A stretch of 64,000 nt of DNA from Agreia pratensis (GCF_900177685.1 NZ_FXAY01000005.1:62001-126000); one strand, 5' to 3'. Positions 8,662-18,645 are shown, numbered from the stretch's first letter. Translations and numbers: made by a program. The notes: a model not told the origin generated them from the letters alone.

Positions 8662-9015
8662 ATGGAAAAGGTTCTCGGCATCGGTGGCGTCTTCCTCCGT
8701 TCCGTCGCTCCCGACGCACTCACGGCCTGGTACCGCGACAATCTCGGTGTGGGTGTAGACCCGGCTGCACCGTGGCAGCAGGAGTCCGGGCCGACGGTGT
8801 TCGCGGCGTTCGAGGTCGGGAGCGACTATTTCGGGTCTGCGAAACAGCAGGTGATGCTGAACTTTCGCGTGTCAGACCTCGACGCGATGCTCGAACAGCT
8901 TCGCTCCAGTGGCGCCGACGTCGACTCCCGCGTCGAGAACATGCATGGCGTTGGCCGCTTCGGCTGGGTCACCGATCCTGAGGGAAACCGCATCGAACTC
9001 TGGCAGGCCGACTGA
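8662..9015 (+). CDS. VOC/glyoxalase family protein
   Basis: A 117-residue single-domain VOC protein: VFLRSVAPDALTAWYRDNLGV near the start, then LNFRVSDLDAMLEQLRSSGADV, and the ending GWVTDPEGNRIELW with the conserved metal-ligand glutamate. ATG 8662 was chosen because the fold starts there; 32 extra codons upstream look non-coding. Substrate unknown. Confidence 0.82.
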   Translation: MEKVLGIGGVFLRSVAPDALTAWYRDNLGVGVDPAAPWQQESGPTVFAAFEVGSDYFGSAKQQVMLNFRVSDLDAMLEQLRSSGADVDSRVENMHGVGRFGWVTDPEGNRIELWQAD

Positions 9016-9041
9016 GCAGCATCGCCGTTCGTGCGTGAGTG

Positions 9042-9944
9042 TCAGCTCGCGAGCTCAGCGGCGACGGGCCACCCGTTCACGATCACGTGCGCGACGACGA
9101 TCGCCGTCAGGTTGCGGTACTTCCACCAGAGCACCCCCAGGAAAAACCCAAACGATCCCTGAGCGACGACGACGCGCGCGATGTCGAGAACGGGCTCGCC
9201 TGTCGAGTGCGACCCGAGGTGCATCAGGGCGAACACCAGCGATGCGAGCGCGATGCCGGCCCATGCTCCGAGCGACGCCTCGAGGCGCGTCTGCAGCCAC
9301 CGACGATAGAAGAGTTCCTCGCCCAGGCCCGCCGTGATGGCGGTCGCGGTGGCAGACACGATGAGGGTGGTGAGGTCGAAGCCGGATAGATCGGTCGGAG
9401 GATTCCATGGCGCGACCTGCGAAAGCAACGTCCAGACCATCACCACCACGCCCGCGGCCCACCAGCGCCACGCACCTCGAACACGATCCAGCCGCACGCC
9501 GCGCAGAACACCCACGATCAGGGCGGGAACGGCGATCAAAAGAACGAGCTTCGCGAGCACGTAGCCTTCTCCCCCGCCGAGGTCGAACACTCCGGAGACG
9601 AGAGGGAACACAATGGCGAGCGCCAGCAGACTCCACGTTGCCGCGGCATGCCGAGCGCGGTTCTCGACGACCGAGGGTTGAGCAGGGGCTCGGTGCGGTA
9701 ACACCATCGTCAGGGCTATGCCAACGACGGCGGGCACCAGCACCACCCACCAGGGCACGACCGGCGCGCCCGGATCACTCGATGTGGGCGCACCTTGCGG
9801 CAAAGCGATCGCCACGGTCGCGAGCGACGCCGCGGCGATCACCGCACAGGCGATGAGTACCACACGGCCGAGTGCTGTCGACATCGTCGCCGGCGAACTG
9901 GTGTGCTCGAGCGTGGGCGAAGTCGTGGTCACACTCTCGATCAT
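9042..9944 (-). CDS. CPBP family intramembrane metalloprotease
   Basis: About 300 residues with roughly eight membrane helices. The CPBP (Rce1/Abi) catalytic motifs are visible: EELFYRR, then FALMHLG, then AHVIVN near the C-terminus, together giving the Glu/His/His/Asn active site. The family cleaves membrane-embedded substrates or confers bacteriocin self-immunity; the substrate is unknown. The start is uncertain: ATG 9944 or ATG 9884, neither with a strong ribosome site. Confidence 0.83.
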   Translation of the reverse strand: MIESVTTTSPTLEHTSSPATMSTALGRVVLIACAVIAAASLATVAIALPQGAPTSSDPGAPVVPWWVVLVPAVVGIALTMVLPHRAPAQPSVVENRARHAAATWSLLALAIVFPLVSGVFDLGGGEGYVLAKLVLLIAVPALIVGVLRGVRLDRVRGAWRWWAAGVVVMVWTLLSQVAPWNPPTDLSGFDLTTLIVSATATAITAGLGEELFYRRWLQTRLEASLGAWAGIALASLVFALMHLGSHSTGEPVLDIARVVVAQGSFGFFLGVLWWKYRNLTAIVVAHVIVNGWPVAAELAS

Positions 9945-9978
9945 CGACAGGTGTTGGCCATGACGCAACCGCGAGCGG

Positions 9979-10027
9979 CCTCGAGTTGCCACTAAGTGAG
10001 CGCTCGAGCCAGCGTGTTGCCAGTTCG
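9979..10027. repeat. REP-like GAGTTGCCA/GTTGCCAGTTCG motifs
   Basis: GAGTTGCCA and GTGTTGCCAGTTCG occur about 30 bp apart upstream of the CPBP gene. The second shares TTGCCAGTTCG with the repeats at 25143-25213, so they look like members of one small dispersed family. Confidence 0.4.
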
Positions 10028-10103
10028 AACGAACCTAACTGTCACCTCGATCAGACACCTAGCGGCCAGAACACCTCGACTGCGTCAGGATGAGCCGACC
10101 CGG

Positions 10104-10997
10104 TCAGTGCGCGGCAGAGACCGGCTGGTTGCGGTTCCGCAGGCGCGAGGCCCCGAGGAGGATCGCGACGATGATCATTCCGAGCACCAGCCCGAACACG
10201 AGCGACACCGCGGTGTCGGCGACCCACACGACGACGGGGCCCGCGGCCTCGACGGCGTGAGTGATCACGTGCAGCAGGTCGTATGGACCGTGCCAGAACG
10301 TCTCGGCCAGGTTTGCGATCACCAGGTGGCCTCCCACCCACAACATGGCGACGGTGCCCACGATGCTGATGACGCGGAAGACCCCGGGCATCGCGGCGAC
10401 GACGCGGGCTCCGGCACGGCGCACTCCACGAGACGCGCTCTTCATGAATCGCAACCCGATGTCGTCGATCTTCACCAACAGGGCGACCGCTCCGTAGACC
10501 AGGAGGGTCATGCCGAGGCCGATGACGATGAGTGCGCCGAGAGTGAGCCAGATGCCGAAGTCGGGGTCGAGGCTGTCGAGGGCGATGAGCATGATCTCAG
10601 TGCTCAGAATGAGGTCGGTGCGAATAGCGCCGAAGACGAGGCTCTTCTCGGTCTTCTGCTCTTCGTCGCCCTCTCCGTGGTGCACCCCGAACCACTCGGT
10701 CACCTTCTCGGCGCCCTCGAAGCACAGATACGTGCCGCCGATGATGAGCAGGAAAGGCAGCACCCACGGCGCGAAGGCCGTGAGAAGCAGTGCGATCGGA
10801 ATGATGATGACGAACTTGTTGACGAGGCTTCCGAGCGCGATCTTCCACACCACAGGTAGCTCGCGGGCGGGGGTGAGGCCCTGAACATACTGCGGCGTGA
10901 CGGCCGCGTCATCGATCACGACTCCCGCGGTCTTGGCACTCGCCTTGAGAGCGGCGGTCAGAATGTCATCGACAACGGCGAGCAATCCAACCGACAT
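10104..10997 (-). CDS. DUF808 (YedI-like) inner membrane protein
   Basis: A 297-residue integral membrane protein matching the DUF808/YedI family: N-terminal GLLAVVDDILTAALKASAKTAGVVIDDAAVTPQYV, followed by several long hydrophobic segments and the ending SLVFGLVLGMIIVAILLG. No biochemical function is established for the family. It is monocistronic, transcribed toward the CPBP gene. Confidence 0.85.
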   Translation of the reverse strand: MSVGLLAVVDDILTAALKASAKTAGVVIDDAAVTPQYVQGLTPARELPVVWKIALGSLVNKFVIIIPIALLLTAFAPWVLPFLLIIGGTYLCFEGAEKVTEWFGVHHGEGDEEQKTEKSLVFGAIRTDLILSTEIMLIALDSLDPDFGIWLTLGALIVIGLGMTLLVYGAVALLVKIDDIGLRFMKSASRGVRRAGARVVAAMPGVFRVISIVGTVAMLWVGGHLVIANLAETFWHGPYDLLHVITHAVEAAGPVVVWVADTAVSLVFGLVLGMIIVAILLGASRLRNRNQPVSAAH

Positions 10998-11121
10998 GGG
11001 CGTCTCCTTGGGGTGGGGGCGTCAGACCGCTCAGTGTTCAGCGGGGAATGGTGTCCAGAGTAGCGCGCACCGCCGCCGGCTCTTCATCATCGAAAAGCCG
11101 GGCCGGCCTGGTTGCACGACC

Positions 11122-12057
11122 TTAGTCCGACTCGCGTCGGCTGGGTTGTGTGGAGGCGTGGGCCATCTCGGCGTCCGGATCTTCCTCAATGCCAGACGTT
11201 GTGGCGTTGGGCGGTGTGCGCCCATCGCGGAAAATCGAGGGTTCCGCGCCGGTGTGGTGCCGGGTGTGGATGATGAAGAGGATGACTCCGAGGGCGACGG
11301 CGGCGAACGATGCCCACACGTTGTCCGGAATGTTAAGGAATCCATCGCTGGTGGGGTCGATCCTGATGGCCTCGAGCCAGCTTCGTCCGAGTCCGTACCA
11401 GACGAGGTAGAGGGCGAACAGCTTTCCCCATTGCAGGTGGAAGCGCCGCTCGAGCAGCAGAAGGATCGCCACCCCCGCGAGATTCCAGATGATCTCGTAC
11501 AAAAACAGAGGGTGGAACACGGTGCCGTCGGGGAGGTTTGCAGGGAATTTGGGGTTGCTGGCTTCGATCTGAAGCCCCCACGGAAGCGTGGTGGGGAGGC
11601 CGAAGAGTTCGTGGTTGAAGTAGTTTCCGAGCCGGCCGATGGCCTGTGCGACAAGCATTGCCGGGGCGAGAGCGTCTGCAAAGGACCAGAACCGGATTCC
11701 GGCGCGACGGCAGCCGATGTAGGCACCGACTGCGCCTCCGAGCAGGGACCCGTAGAGCGCGTTCCCTCCGTCCCAGATCGCGAATACATCCCAGAGGTTC
11801 GCTCCGGGGAAGAAGTAGTCGCCGATGTGGGTGAATACATGATAAAAACGGGCACCGACGATACCCAGGGGCACTGCCCACATGATGATGTCGAGCACCA
11901 CGCCCGACTCCGCACCCCGGCGCGAGAGCCGGCGCTGGGTAATAAGCATCGCGGCGATGATGCCGGTCAAGATGCATAGCGCGTAAATGTGCACAGTCAG
12001 CGGACCGAGGTGGAATTGCGCCCACGCCGGATCGGGGCTGGGAATGCTCAGTTCCAT
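11122..12057 (-). CDS. lgt: Prolipoprotein diacylglyceryl transferase
   Basis: A 311-residue seven-helix membrane enzyme that transfers diacylglycerol from phosphatidylglycerol to the lipobox cysteine of prolipoproteins. Recognisable blocks are IVGARFYHVFTH, GNALYGSLLGG, the Lgt signature AIGRLGNYFNHELFG, and HPLFLYEIIWN. ATG 12057 follows GGAGG; the long upstream extension is non-coding. Its neighbours are crcB genes and a DUF808 gene rather than trp genes, so it may be an additional lgt copy. The C-terminal 40 residues are a polar cytosolic tail. Confidence 0.92.
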   Translation of the reverse strand: MELSIPSPDPAWAQFHLGPLTVHIYALCILTGIIAAMLITQRRLSRRGAESGVVLDIIMWAVPLGIVGARFYHVFTHIGDYFFPGANLWDVFAIWDGGNALYGSLLGGAVGAYIGCRRAGIRFWSFADALAPAMLVAQAIGRLGNYFNHELFGLPTTLPWGLQIEASNPKFPANLPDGTVFHPLFLYEIIWNLAGVAILLLLERRFHLQWGKLFALYLVWYGLGRSWLEAIRIDPTSDGFLNIPDNVWASFAAVALGVILFIIHTRHHTGAEPSIFRDGRTPPNATTSGIEEDPDAEMAHASTQPSRRESD

Positions 12058-12229
12058 CACGACCTCCACAACTGACCAACGGGAATAGTGAGCCGAGGCA
12101 AGACTAGACCTGCCCCGCCGTGCGTATCGTGGGCATCCGTCCCCGACTCGTCCGCGCGGACCTCGCGCGTCACCGTGGCGCCCTGATCGAGCCAGGGCTA
12201 TCATGTGGATAGCGTCTTTTGGGATGCTG

Positions 12230-12318
12230 CGGCGGTGGGGCTCACCGTAACCAACCTCGACTTCTGGGTCGACAACAGTCCCTATCTCGGCACTTTTGTG
12301 CGCCTTGTGAGATAGGAG
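12230..12318 (+). promoter_or_regulatory. Structured leader of the crcB pair, ribosome-site hairpin
   Basis: Three stem-loops can be drawn in this leader: CGGTG/CACCG, TCGAC/GTCGA, and CTATCTC (12282-12288) with GAGATAG (12309-12315), which also encloses GCAC/GTGC. The last one pairs into the ribosome site TAGGAGA just before the ATG at 12324. It does not match the fluoride-riboswitch consensus I know. Translational control is an inference. Confidence 0.4.
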
Positions 12319-12323
12319 ACCCC

Positions 12324-12872
12324 ATGGATGACTACACCAGCCACCACACCCCCAACCGCGCCCGACGATCAGACCCGGAAGACATGCTTCCGATAGACCC
12401 CGATACGAACGTCTCCGACGCACCCGTGTCGGGCCCGGCGCGGCCCATCCATCTGCGATGGCGATACATCAGCCTCGTCGCCGTCGGCGGCACCGTCGGC
12501 TCTGCGGCGCGCGAGGCCGTCAGCCTCGCAATCCCACCGATGGCCGGTATCCCGGTGGCGATCTTCCTGATCAACATCGCCGGCGCCCTGTTCCTCGGAG
12601 CCCTCTTGGAATCCCTCGCCCGAAGGGGCCCTGACGAAGGCCGCCGTCGCACGCTGCGGCTGCTGCTCGGCACGGGGTTCGCCGGCGGGTTCACCACGTA
12701 CAGCGCTCTCGCCACCGACACCGGATTCCTCCTCGCCGGAGGGCAGCTATGGGACGGCGCGGGGTACGCCGTCGTCACGGTGGTCGTTGGTGCGGTCGCG
12801 ACACTGACCGGGATAGGTCTGGCCGCCGGCCATCACCGCCGCCAGCTCGCTGCAGCGGGAGGTGACCGGTGA
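12324..12872 (+). CDS. crcB: CrcB/FluC fluoride channel subunit, N-terminally extended
   Basis: A 182-residue small membrane protein that forms half of a dual-topology fluoride exporter. Family motifs are GGTVGSAAREAV, FLINIAGALFLGAL and GFAGGFTTYSALATD. A polar 45-residue extension precedes the first helix, which is unusual. It overlaps the second crcB gene by 4 bases (GTGA), so the two should form the heteromeric channel typical of Gram-positives. ATG 12324 follows TAGGAGA. Confidence 0.9.
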   Translation: MDDYTSHHTPNRARRSDPEDMLPIDPDTNVSDAPVSGPARPIHLRWRYISLVAVGGTVGSAAREAVSLAIPPMAGIPVAIFLINIAGALFLGALLESLARRGPDEGRRRTLRLLLGTGFAGGFTTYSALATDTGFLLAGGQLWDGAGYAVVTVVVGAVATLTGIGLAAGHHRRQLAAAGGDR

Positions 12873-13246
12873 CACCGCTCTTGTTCCTCGGTCTCTCCGC
12901 CGCCGGCGGAATCGGATCCGTCCTCCGTCTGATCGTCGACGGGACGATCAAGGCGCACACTCGGACCACGTTCCCGATCGGGACGATGATCATCAACGTC
13001 ACCGGGGCGCTGCTGCTCGGGTTCGTCACCGAGATCATGCTCCGCGACATCCTGCCGGATGCATGGCGGCTGATCATCGGAACCGGGCTCCTCGGCGGCT
13101 ACACCACCTTCAGTACCGCCAGCTTCGAAAGCGTTCGACTCATCCAGCAACACCGATACCTATCAGCCCTGGTCAACAGCCTCGGAATGCTCAGTCTCAG
13201 CATCGCCGCCGCACTGACCGGTGCCGTGCTTGGAGGCCTCTTATGA
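12869..13246 (+). CDS. crcB: CrcB/FluC fluoride channel subunit
   Basis: A 125-residue partner subunit of the fluoride channel, with AAGGIGSVLRLIVD, MIINVTGALLLGF and GLLGGYTTFSTASFES, and four helices. It starts at GTG 12869 within the stop of the upstream subunit, so translation is coupled. It protects the cytosol from fluoride. Confidence 0.92.
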   Translation: MTPLLFLGLSAAGGIGSVLRLIVDGTIKAHTRTTFPIGTMIINVTGALLLGFVTEIMLRDILPDAWRLIIGTGLLGGYTTFSTASFESVRLIQQHRYLSALVNSLGMLSLSIAAALTGAVLGGLL

Positions 13247-13301
13247 CCGACAGCACCGCGGAAGGACAGCGGCACCAACTAACCCAATGCCGAGCCTCGG
13301 C

Positions 13302-13332
13302 TTGACCCTCCCCTCACGGGAGCCGCGATGCT
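13302..13332 (+). promoter_or_regulatory. MerR-type promoter with 19-bp spacer
   Basis: A -35 box TTGACC (13302-13307) and a -10 like GATGCT (13327-13332) are separated by 19 bp that contain the inverted repeat CTCCC-CTCAC-GGGAG. Over-long spacing with a central dyad is the hallmark of MerR-activated promoters. The ATG begins 7 bp after the -10, implying a leaderless transcript. Confidence 0.65.
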
Positions 13333-13338
13333 GGACTC

Positions 13339-15191
<1,853 letters not shown>

Positions 15192-15209
15192 GCCAACGGG
15201 CGGCATACC

Positions 15210-15237
15210 CGATAGTTCACGATTCGCTGTACTATCG
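15210..15237 (+). promoter_or_regulatory. ArsR-type operator/promoter
   Basis: CGATAGT (15210-15216) and ACTATCG (15231-15237) form an inverted repeat just before the ATG at 15242. The right arm overlaps a -10-like TACTAT, so repressor binding would block RNA polymerase; the transcript would be leaderless or nearly so. Confidence 0.5.
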
Positions 15238-15241
15238 AGAA

Positions 15242-15580
15242 ATGACCACGGCCACAGCAACGCTCTCGCACACCGCAGCGCTCTCGCGGCTGGGTCATGC
15301 CCTCGGCGATCCGACCCGCACCGGCATCCTGCTGGCCCTGCGGGAGGCGCCGGCCTATCCGTCTGACCTGGCCGATCGCCTCGCCGTCTCACGCCAGGTC
15401 ATGTCGAACCAGCTCGCGTGCCTGCGCGGATGCGGCCTGGTCGAAGCGCTGCCCGAGGGCCGACGCACCGCCTACCGACTGGCCGACGAGCACCTTGCGC
15501 CCGCACTCGACGAGCTGCTGAGGGTCGTTCTGTTCGTCGAGCCCGACTGCTGCGAGGGCCCCGGATGCGTGTGCACATGA
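15242..15580 (+). CDS. ArsR family metal sensor, CmtR-like
   Basis: A 112-residue winged-helix repressor. The HTH is DLADRLAVSRQVMSNQLACLRGCGLVE, placing C60 and C64 in the recognition helix; a C-terminal cluster C103, C104, C109, C111 follows. Mycobacterial CmtR senses Cd/Pb through two recognition-helix cysteines four residues apart plus one C-terminal cysteine, which matches this layout. Its stop overlaps the start of a cation-diffusion exporter, its presumed target. Metal specificity (Cd2+/Pb2+) is inference from the ligand pattern. Confidence 0.87.
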   Translation: MTTATATLSHTAALSRLGHALGDPTRTGILLALREAPAYPSDLADRLAVSRQVMSNQLACLRGCGLVEALPEGRRTAYRLADEHLAPALDELLRVVLFVEPDCCEGPGCVCT

Positions 15581-16227
15581 CGATCGCGCCCGCTGCGGCC
15601 CCCGAGGGACGCTGGCTTCTTCAGCGCCGCATCCGGCTGATCGTCGGCACGACGATCGCGTACAACGTGGTCGAGGCGATCGTGGCCATCACAGCCGGCT
15701 CCCTCGCGTCGTCGGCGGCGCTTATCGGCTTCGGGCTCGACTCCGTGATCGAGGTTCTGTCAGCGGGGGCCGTCGCGTGGCAGTTCACGCGACGCGACCC
15801 CGAGCGCTGGGAGAAGGGCACGCTGCGAGTGATCGCGGTGGCCTTCTTCGCGCTTGCCGCGTATGTGACAGTGTCGTCGGTCGCAGCCCTCGTCGGCGGC
15901 GATCAGGTGCGGCATTCCCCGCTCGGCATCGTCATTACCGCGGCGAGCGTTGTGATCATGCCGGTCTTGTCGCTGGCAGAGAGGCGCGCCGGTCGCGAGC
16001 TGGGATCGGCCACCGCAGTCGCCGACTCGAAGCAGACCCTGATCTGCACCTATCTATCGGCCGCCGTACTGGCCGGGCTGGTGCTCAACAGTTTCTTCGG
16101 CTGGTGGTGGGCAGACGCGATCGCGGGCCTCGTGATAGCGGGCTTCGCCGTTCGCGAGGGCATCGAGGCCTGGCGCGGCGACACCTGCGCGACCTCCGTA
16201 GGCATGCTGCTCGATGACGACGATTGA
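15577..16227 (+). CDS. Cation diffusion facilitator-like transporter
   Basis: A 216-residue membrane protein with the CDF transmembrane domain: YNVVEAIVAITAGSLASSAALIGFGLDSVIEVLSA contains the D-x3 metal site helix, and ADSKQTLICTYLSAAVLAGLVLN plus WWADAIAGLVIAGFAVREG contains the second. It lacks the cytosolic C-terminal domain of classical CDF proteins, ending soon after the last helix. It starts within the stop of the arsR-type gene (ATGA); alternative in-frame starts lie at 15565 and 15571. Likely expels a divalent metal sensed by that regulator. Confidence 0.87.
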   Translation: MTIAPAAAPEGRWLLQRRIRLIVGTTIAYNVVEAIVAITAGSLASSAALIGFGLDSVIEVLSAGAVAWQFTRRDPERWEKGTLRVIAVAFFALAAYVTVSSVAALVGGDQVRHSPLGIVITAASVVIMPVLSLAERRAGRELGSATAVADSKQTLICTYLSAAVLAGLVLNSFFGWWWADAIAGLVIAGFAVREGIEAWRGDTCATSVGMLLDDDD

Positions 16228-16230
16228 GCA

Positions 16231-16267
16231 GGCGCCCGGCGATCGATAGACAGGATCGACGGGCGCC
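16231..16267. terminator. Bidirectional hairpin terminator
   Basis: GGCGCCCG (16231-16238) pairs with CGGGCGCC (16260-16267), with an inner GATC/GATC pairing, between the convergent cation transporter and peptidase genes. Confidence 0.6.
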
Positions 16268-16276
16268 CCGAGGGCA

Positions 16277-17299
16277 CTACTGGGCCGAGACGGCGACAGC
16301 TGCGGCCAGATTGTAGGCCGACTCCTCGTTGTCTTGCCAGATCGGACCGATGATGTGGGAGTAGTCCTCGTACCGCGCATCTTCGTTGGCGAACTGCGCC
16401 CCCTCAGGACTGTCACCCTCGAACATCGGACCGCCAGACACGCCCTCGTTCATGTCACAGGGCAGGTCGATCTGCTGGAGGTTGGCAAACGCCTCGAACT
16501 GACCGCTGCAGGTCTGCAACGTCTCACCGTTGAAGCGGCCCGCCGCCGGGTACCCGAAGACGCTGCCTTCCTGGGTTGGCGACTGGTTGAAGAGAACAGG
16601 TGAACCACCGACCACGCTGACGATGTCGGCATCGTCGTCGTTGTGCGCGACCACCAGAAACCCGGTGTCGTCGGCTTGATCGGCATTGTTCTCGGTGAAC
16701 CCGCCCGCGATCTCACCGGCGACGACCGGCCAGCTACCGTAGGGCGCCTCACCGTTTTCGTAGCCGGGCACGAACACGGAGTTCACGGAGAACCCGCCGT
16801 CGCCGGTCATGCAGTGGGCCGCGGTCGCAACAGTGGAACGGTTTGCCGACTGCACGACATTGGCGCTGCAGGCGTGATCGGCGCCGTTGAGCGTGTAGAA
16901 GACGCGGCCGATGTGCGACACAGGAGCGACCTGCTGGGCTACGGAAACCGGTGTGGCCGTTGCGGTCGCGCCTTCGGCCGACTCGGCAATCTCGTCGCCG
17001 GCGGCGCTCGGCAACGCGGTGTGATGTGAGCTATCGGGCGCGCTCGTCGGCTCGCCGGAGTCCGTCGCCCGCTCAGCAGCAACCATCCGCTCCGGCGTCC
17101 AGTACTCGACCGCCCGCTCGGCGTCTTCGGGGGTGACCTGCAGGGGAAGAACGTGCGGAAGCTGAAGCGAGACGGTATCGGCGTTGCCAGAATCAGAAGC
17201 CCAGGCAGACGGAGCGACGGCGACGACGCTGGCGGCAAGAGTCGCAGCGACGACGACGCCCGCTCTCAGCATGGCGGCACGGTGGGGGAAGCGGAGCAC
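16277..17299 (-). CDS. Secreted trypsin-like serine peptidase (S1 family)
   Basis: About 340 residues with a Sec signal peptide: basic n-region, hydrophobic core to residue 30, cleavage after SAWA at 34. The chymotrypsin-fold triad is visible as H162 (TATAAHC), an aspartate at 210/211 (QADDTGFLVV) and S288 (NEGVSGGPM), with probable disulfides C144-C163 and C264-C281. A Ser/Thr/Ala-rich propeptide-like stretch (80-125) precedes the domain. GTG 17299 is preferred because it keeps a normal signal peptide and has AAAGG upstream; ATG 17272 is possible. Extracellular; substrate unknown. Confidence 0.85.
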   Translation of the reverse strand: MLRFPHRAAMLRAGVVVAATLAASVVAVAPSAWASDSGNADTVSLQLPHVLPLQVTPEDAERAVEYWTPERMVAAERATDSGEPTSAPDSSHHTALPSAAGDEIAESAEGATATATPVSVAQQVAPVSHIGRVFYTLNGADHACSANVVQSANRSTVATAAHCMTGDGGFSVNSVFVPGYENGEAPYGSWPVVAGEIAGGFTENNADQADDTGFLVVAHNDDDADIVSVVGGSPVLFNQSPTQEGSVFGYPAAGRFNGETLQTCSGQFEAFANLQQIDLPCDMNEGVSGGPMFEGDSPEGAQFANEDARYEDYSHIIGPIWQDNEESAYNLAAAVAVSAQ

Positions 17300-17392
17300 A
17301 GGAAAGCCTTTCGGGTCAGGCGTATCAACCGCGCAGCGTGACGATCGAAATCGACAGCGGCATGGCAACGGAACGAGAAACGGATCTCTCGC

Positions 17393-17406
17393 TAGACGAT
17401 CGTCTA
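17393..17406. promoter_or_regulatory. Perfect 14-bp palindrome, TetR-like operator
   Basis: TAGACGATCGTCTA reads the same on both strands and lies about 95 bp upstream of the peptidase start. It resembles TetR-family operators, but no TetR gene is adjacent, so any regulator would act in trans. Confidence 0.4.
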
Positions 17407-17487
17407 ATGGATTTCTACAGCAATCCGGGTCATCCGACAAGGCCATCGCACCCAGCTTGGGCCGTTTCTCAGTCCATCAGATCGATC

Positions 17488-18165
17488 TCAGCCCATCAGA
17501 TCGAGGATCGCGACTCCACCACCGAGCGCCCATTCGTTCGTCAGAGAAGCCAGCTGCGGCACATCCTGCAGCGCGACGCCCGACGAGGTGAAGACGACAA
17601 CCACGCCATCGCGAACCACCTGCACTCCGGCCACATCGATCTGAGCCGCCGGGTCGTATTGACCACCGACCCTCACGGCCCATGCGCCCGCCGCCGACAC
17701 CCGTGGATCCTGGATGACCCAGCCCAGCGGCTCCATACTCTCCTCCGTGAACGAGGGATCCCTCGAGACTCCGACAGAGATGCCGCCGTATTCTCCGATG
17801 TTGATGTTCGACGCGTTCGTCTCGGGGGTGTACCAAACGCAGCCGAGCGCCGGCCCCATATAGCCCGTCGAAACGCCGTTCTCGCTCCCCTCGATCTCGA
17901 TCAGTCCGGCGACCTCTGCACCGAGTGCGGCCTTGACCTCGTCGCAACTGGGGAACCCCTCGTCGGCGCCCGGGGTGGAGCTTGGCGCGGAGGCAGCTCC
18001 GCCCTCCGGCGCCGGCGCCCCGGTCTGGCCAGCCCCGGAACCGGCCGTGTCTGAACCGGCCGTCGCCTTATCTCCCGAGGTGCCGCATCCGCTCATCAGG
18101 GCCACCATCAGAGTCGCCGCAACCGCGGCGAGAACGGTGGATTGAGTCTTCGAGCGTGCCGTCAT
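17488..18165 (-). CDS. Putative lipoprotein, DUF3558-like
   Basis: A 225-residue lipoprotein: signal peptide with lipobox LMSGC and lipidated C27, then a 50-residue Ser/Ala/Gly/Pro linker and a globular domain that begins SCDEVKAALGAEV and contains a second cysteine in ALGCVWYTPE. The paired Cys pattern and layout resemble actinobacterial DUF3558 lipoproteins. AGAAGG precedes ATG 18165. It is divergent from an ArsR gene. No function is assigned. Confidence 0.75.
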   Translation of the reverse strand: MTARSKTQSTVLAAVAATLMVALMSGCGTSGDKATAGSDTAGSGAGQTGAPAPEGGAASAPSSTPGADEGFPSCDEVKAALGAEVAGLIEIEGSENGVSTGYMGPALGCVWYTPETNASNINIGEYGGISVGVSRDPSFTEESMEPLGWVIQDPRVSAAGAWAVRVGGQYDPAAQIDVAGVQVVRDGVVVVFTSSGVALQDVPQLASLTNEWALGGGVAILDLMG

Positions 18166-18279
18166 GAATTCGCCTTCTCTTCTGCATGACATTGACGCAA
18201 ACGATGATACTGCCCACTCTGTTTTACAGAAATGACGAACAGGCAGCCGCGCCGACGACGACATCTACACGACGATCAT

Positions 18280-18313
18280 TATCAATTAGATAAATATATT
18301 GTCATTTGTTTAT
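18280..18313. promoter_or_regulatory. AT-rich ArsR/SmtB-type operator region
   Basis: TTATC (18280-18284) and GATAA (18290-18294) form an inverted repeat around AATTA, followed by ATAAA (18291-18295) and TTTAT (18309-18313). This is a strikingly AT-rich patch in GC-rich surroundings, just upstream of the SmtB-like regulator gene. Confidence 0.45.
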
Positions 18314-18333
18314 ACGTGTGGTGAGATCGAGTC

Positions 18334-18645
18334 ATGGCAGCAGAAGCAGGGCTCGAAGCCACCGCGGCACTCTTCAAGGTGTTGGGGTCTGAGTCGCGGC
18401 TTATTCTTCTGAGGCTCCTGTCGAACAAGCCGGCCACGGTCAGCGAGCTCACGGGCCTCAGCGGAATGTCGCAGCCGCTCGTATCGCAGCATCTCAAGAC
18501 GCTGCGTCAGGCGGGCATCATCACCGTCTCCCGCATAGGCCGAGAAGCCGAGTATCAGCTTGCCGACCACCACATCGCACACGTCATCGACGATGCGATC
18601 GCGCACGTCATCGAAGACTCACCCGAAGAGAAGGAACAATCATGA
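18334..18645 (+). CDS. ArsR/SmtB family zinc-type metal repressor
   Basis: A 103-residue winged-helix repressor (LFKVLGSESRLILLRLL, then SQPLVSQHLKTLRQAGI). The dimer-interface helix carries D78, H80, H91 and E94, exactly the D-x-H...H-x2-E spacing of the alpha-5 zinc site of SmtB/CzrA, and there are no cysteines. It is therefore predicted to sense Zn2+ (possibly Co2+). The next gene starts inside its stop codon (ATGA) and encodes a His-rich protein, its probable regulated partner. The metal assignment comes from ligand geometry only. Confidence 0.88.
   Translation: MAAEAGLEATAALFKVLGSESRLILLRLLSNKPATVSELTGLSGMSQPLVSQHLKTLRQAGIITVSRIGREAEYQLADHHIAHVIDDAIAHVIEDSPEEKEQS

Noticed and set aside
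12058-12323. Fluoride riboswitch before the crcB genes
   Set aside because: The conserved GGxGAUGG...CUGAUGxC aptamer bases are not found; only generic hairpins are present.
18165-18334. Zur box before the zinc-type ArsR gene
   Set aside because: The AT-rich dyads do not form a convincing Zur consensus; an ArsR/SmtB operator is the simpler reading.
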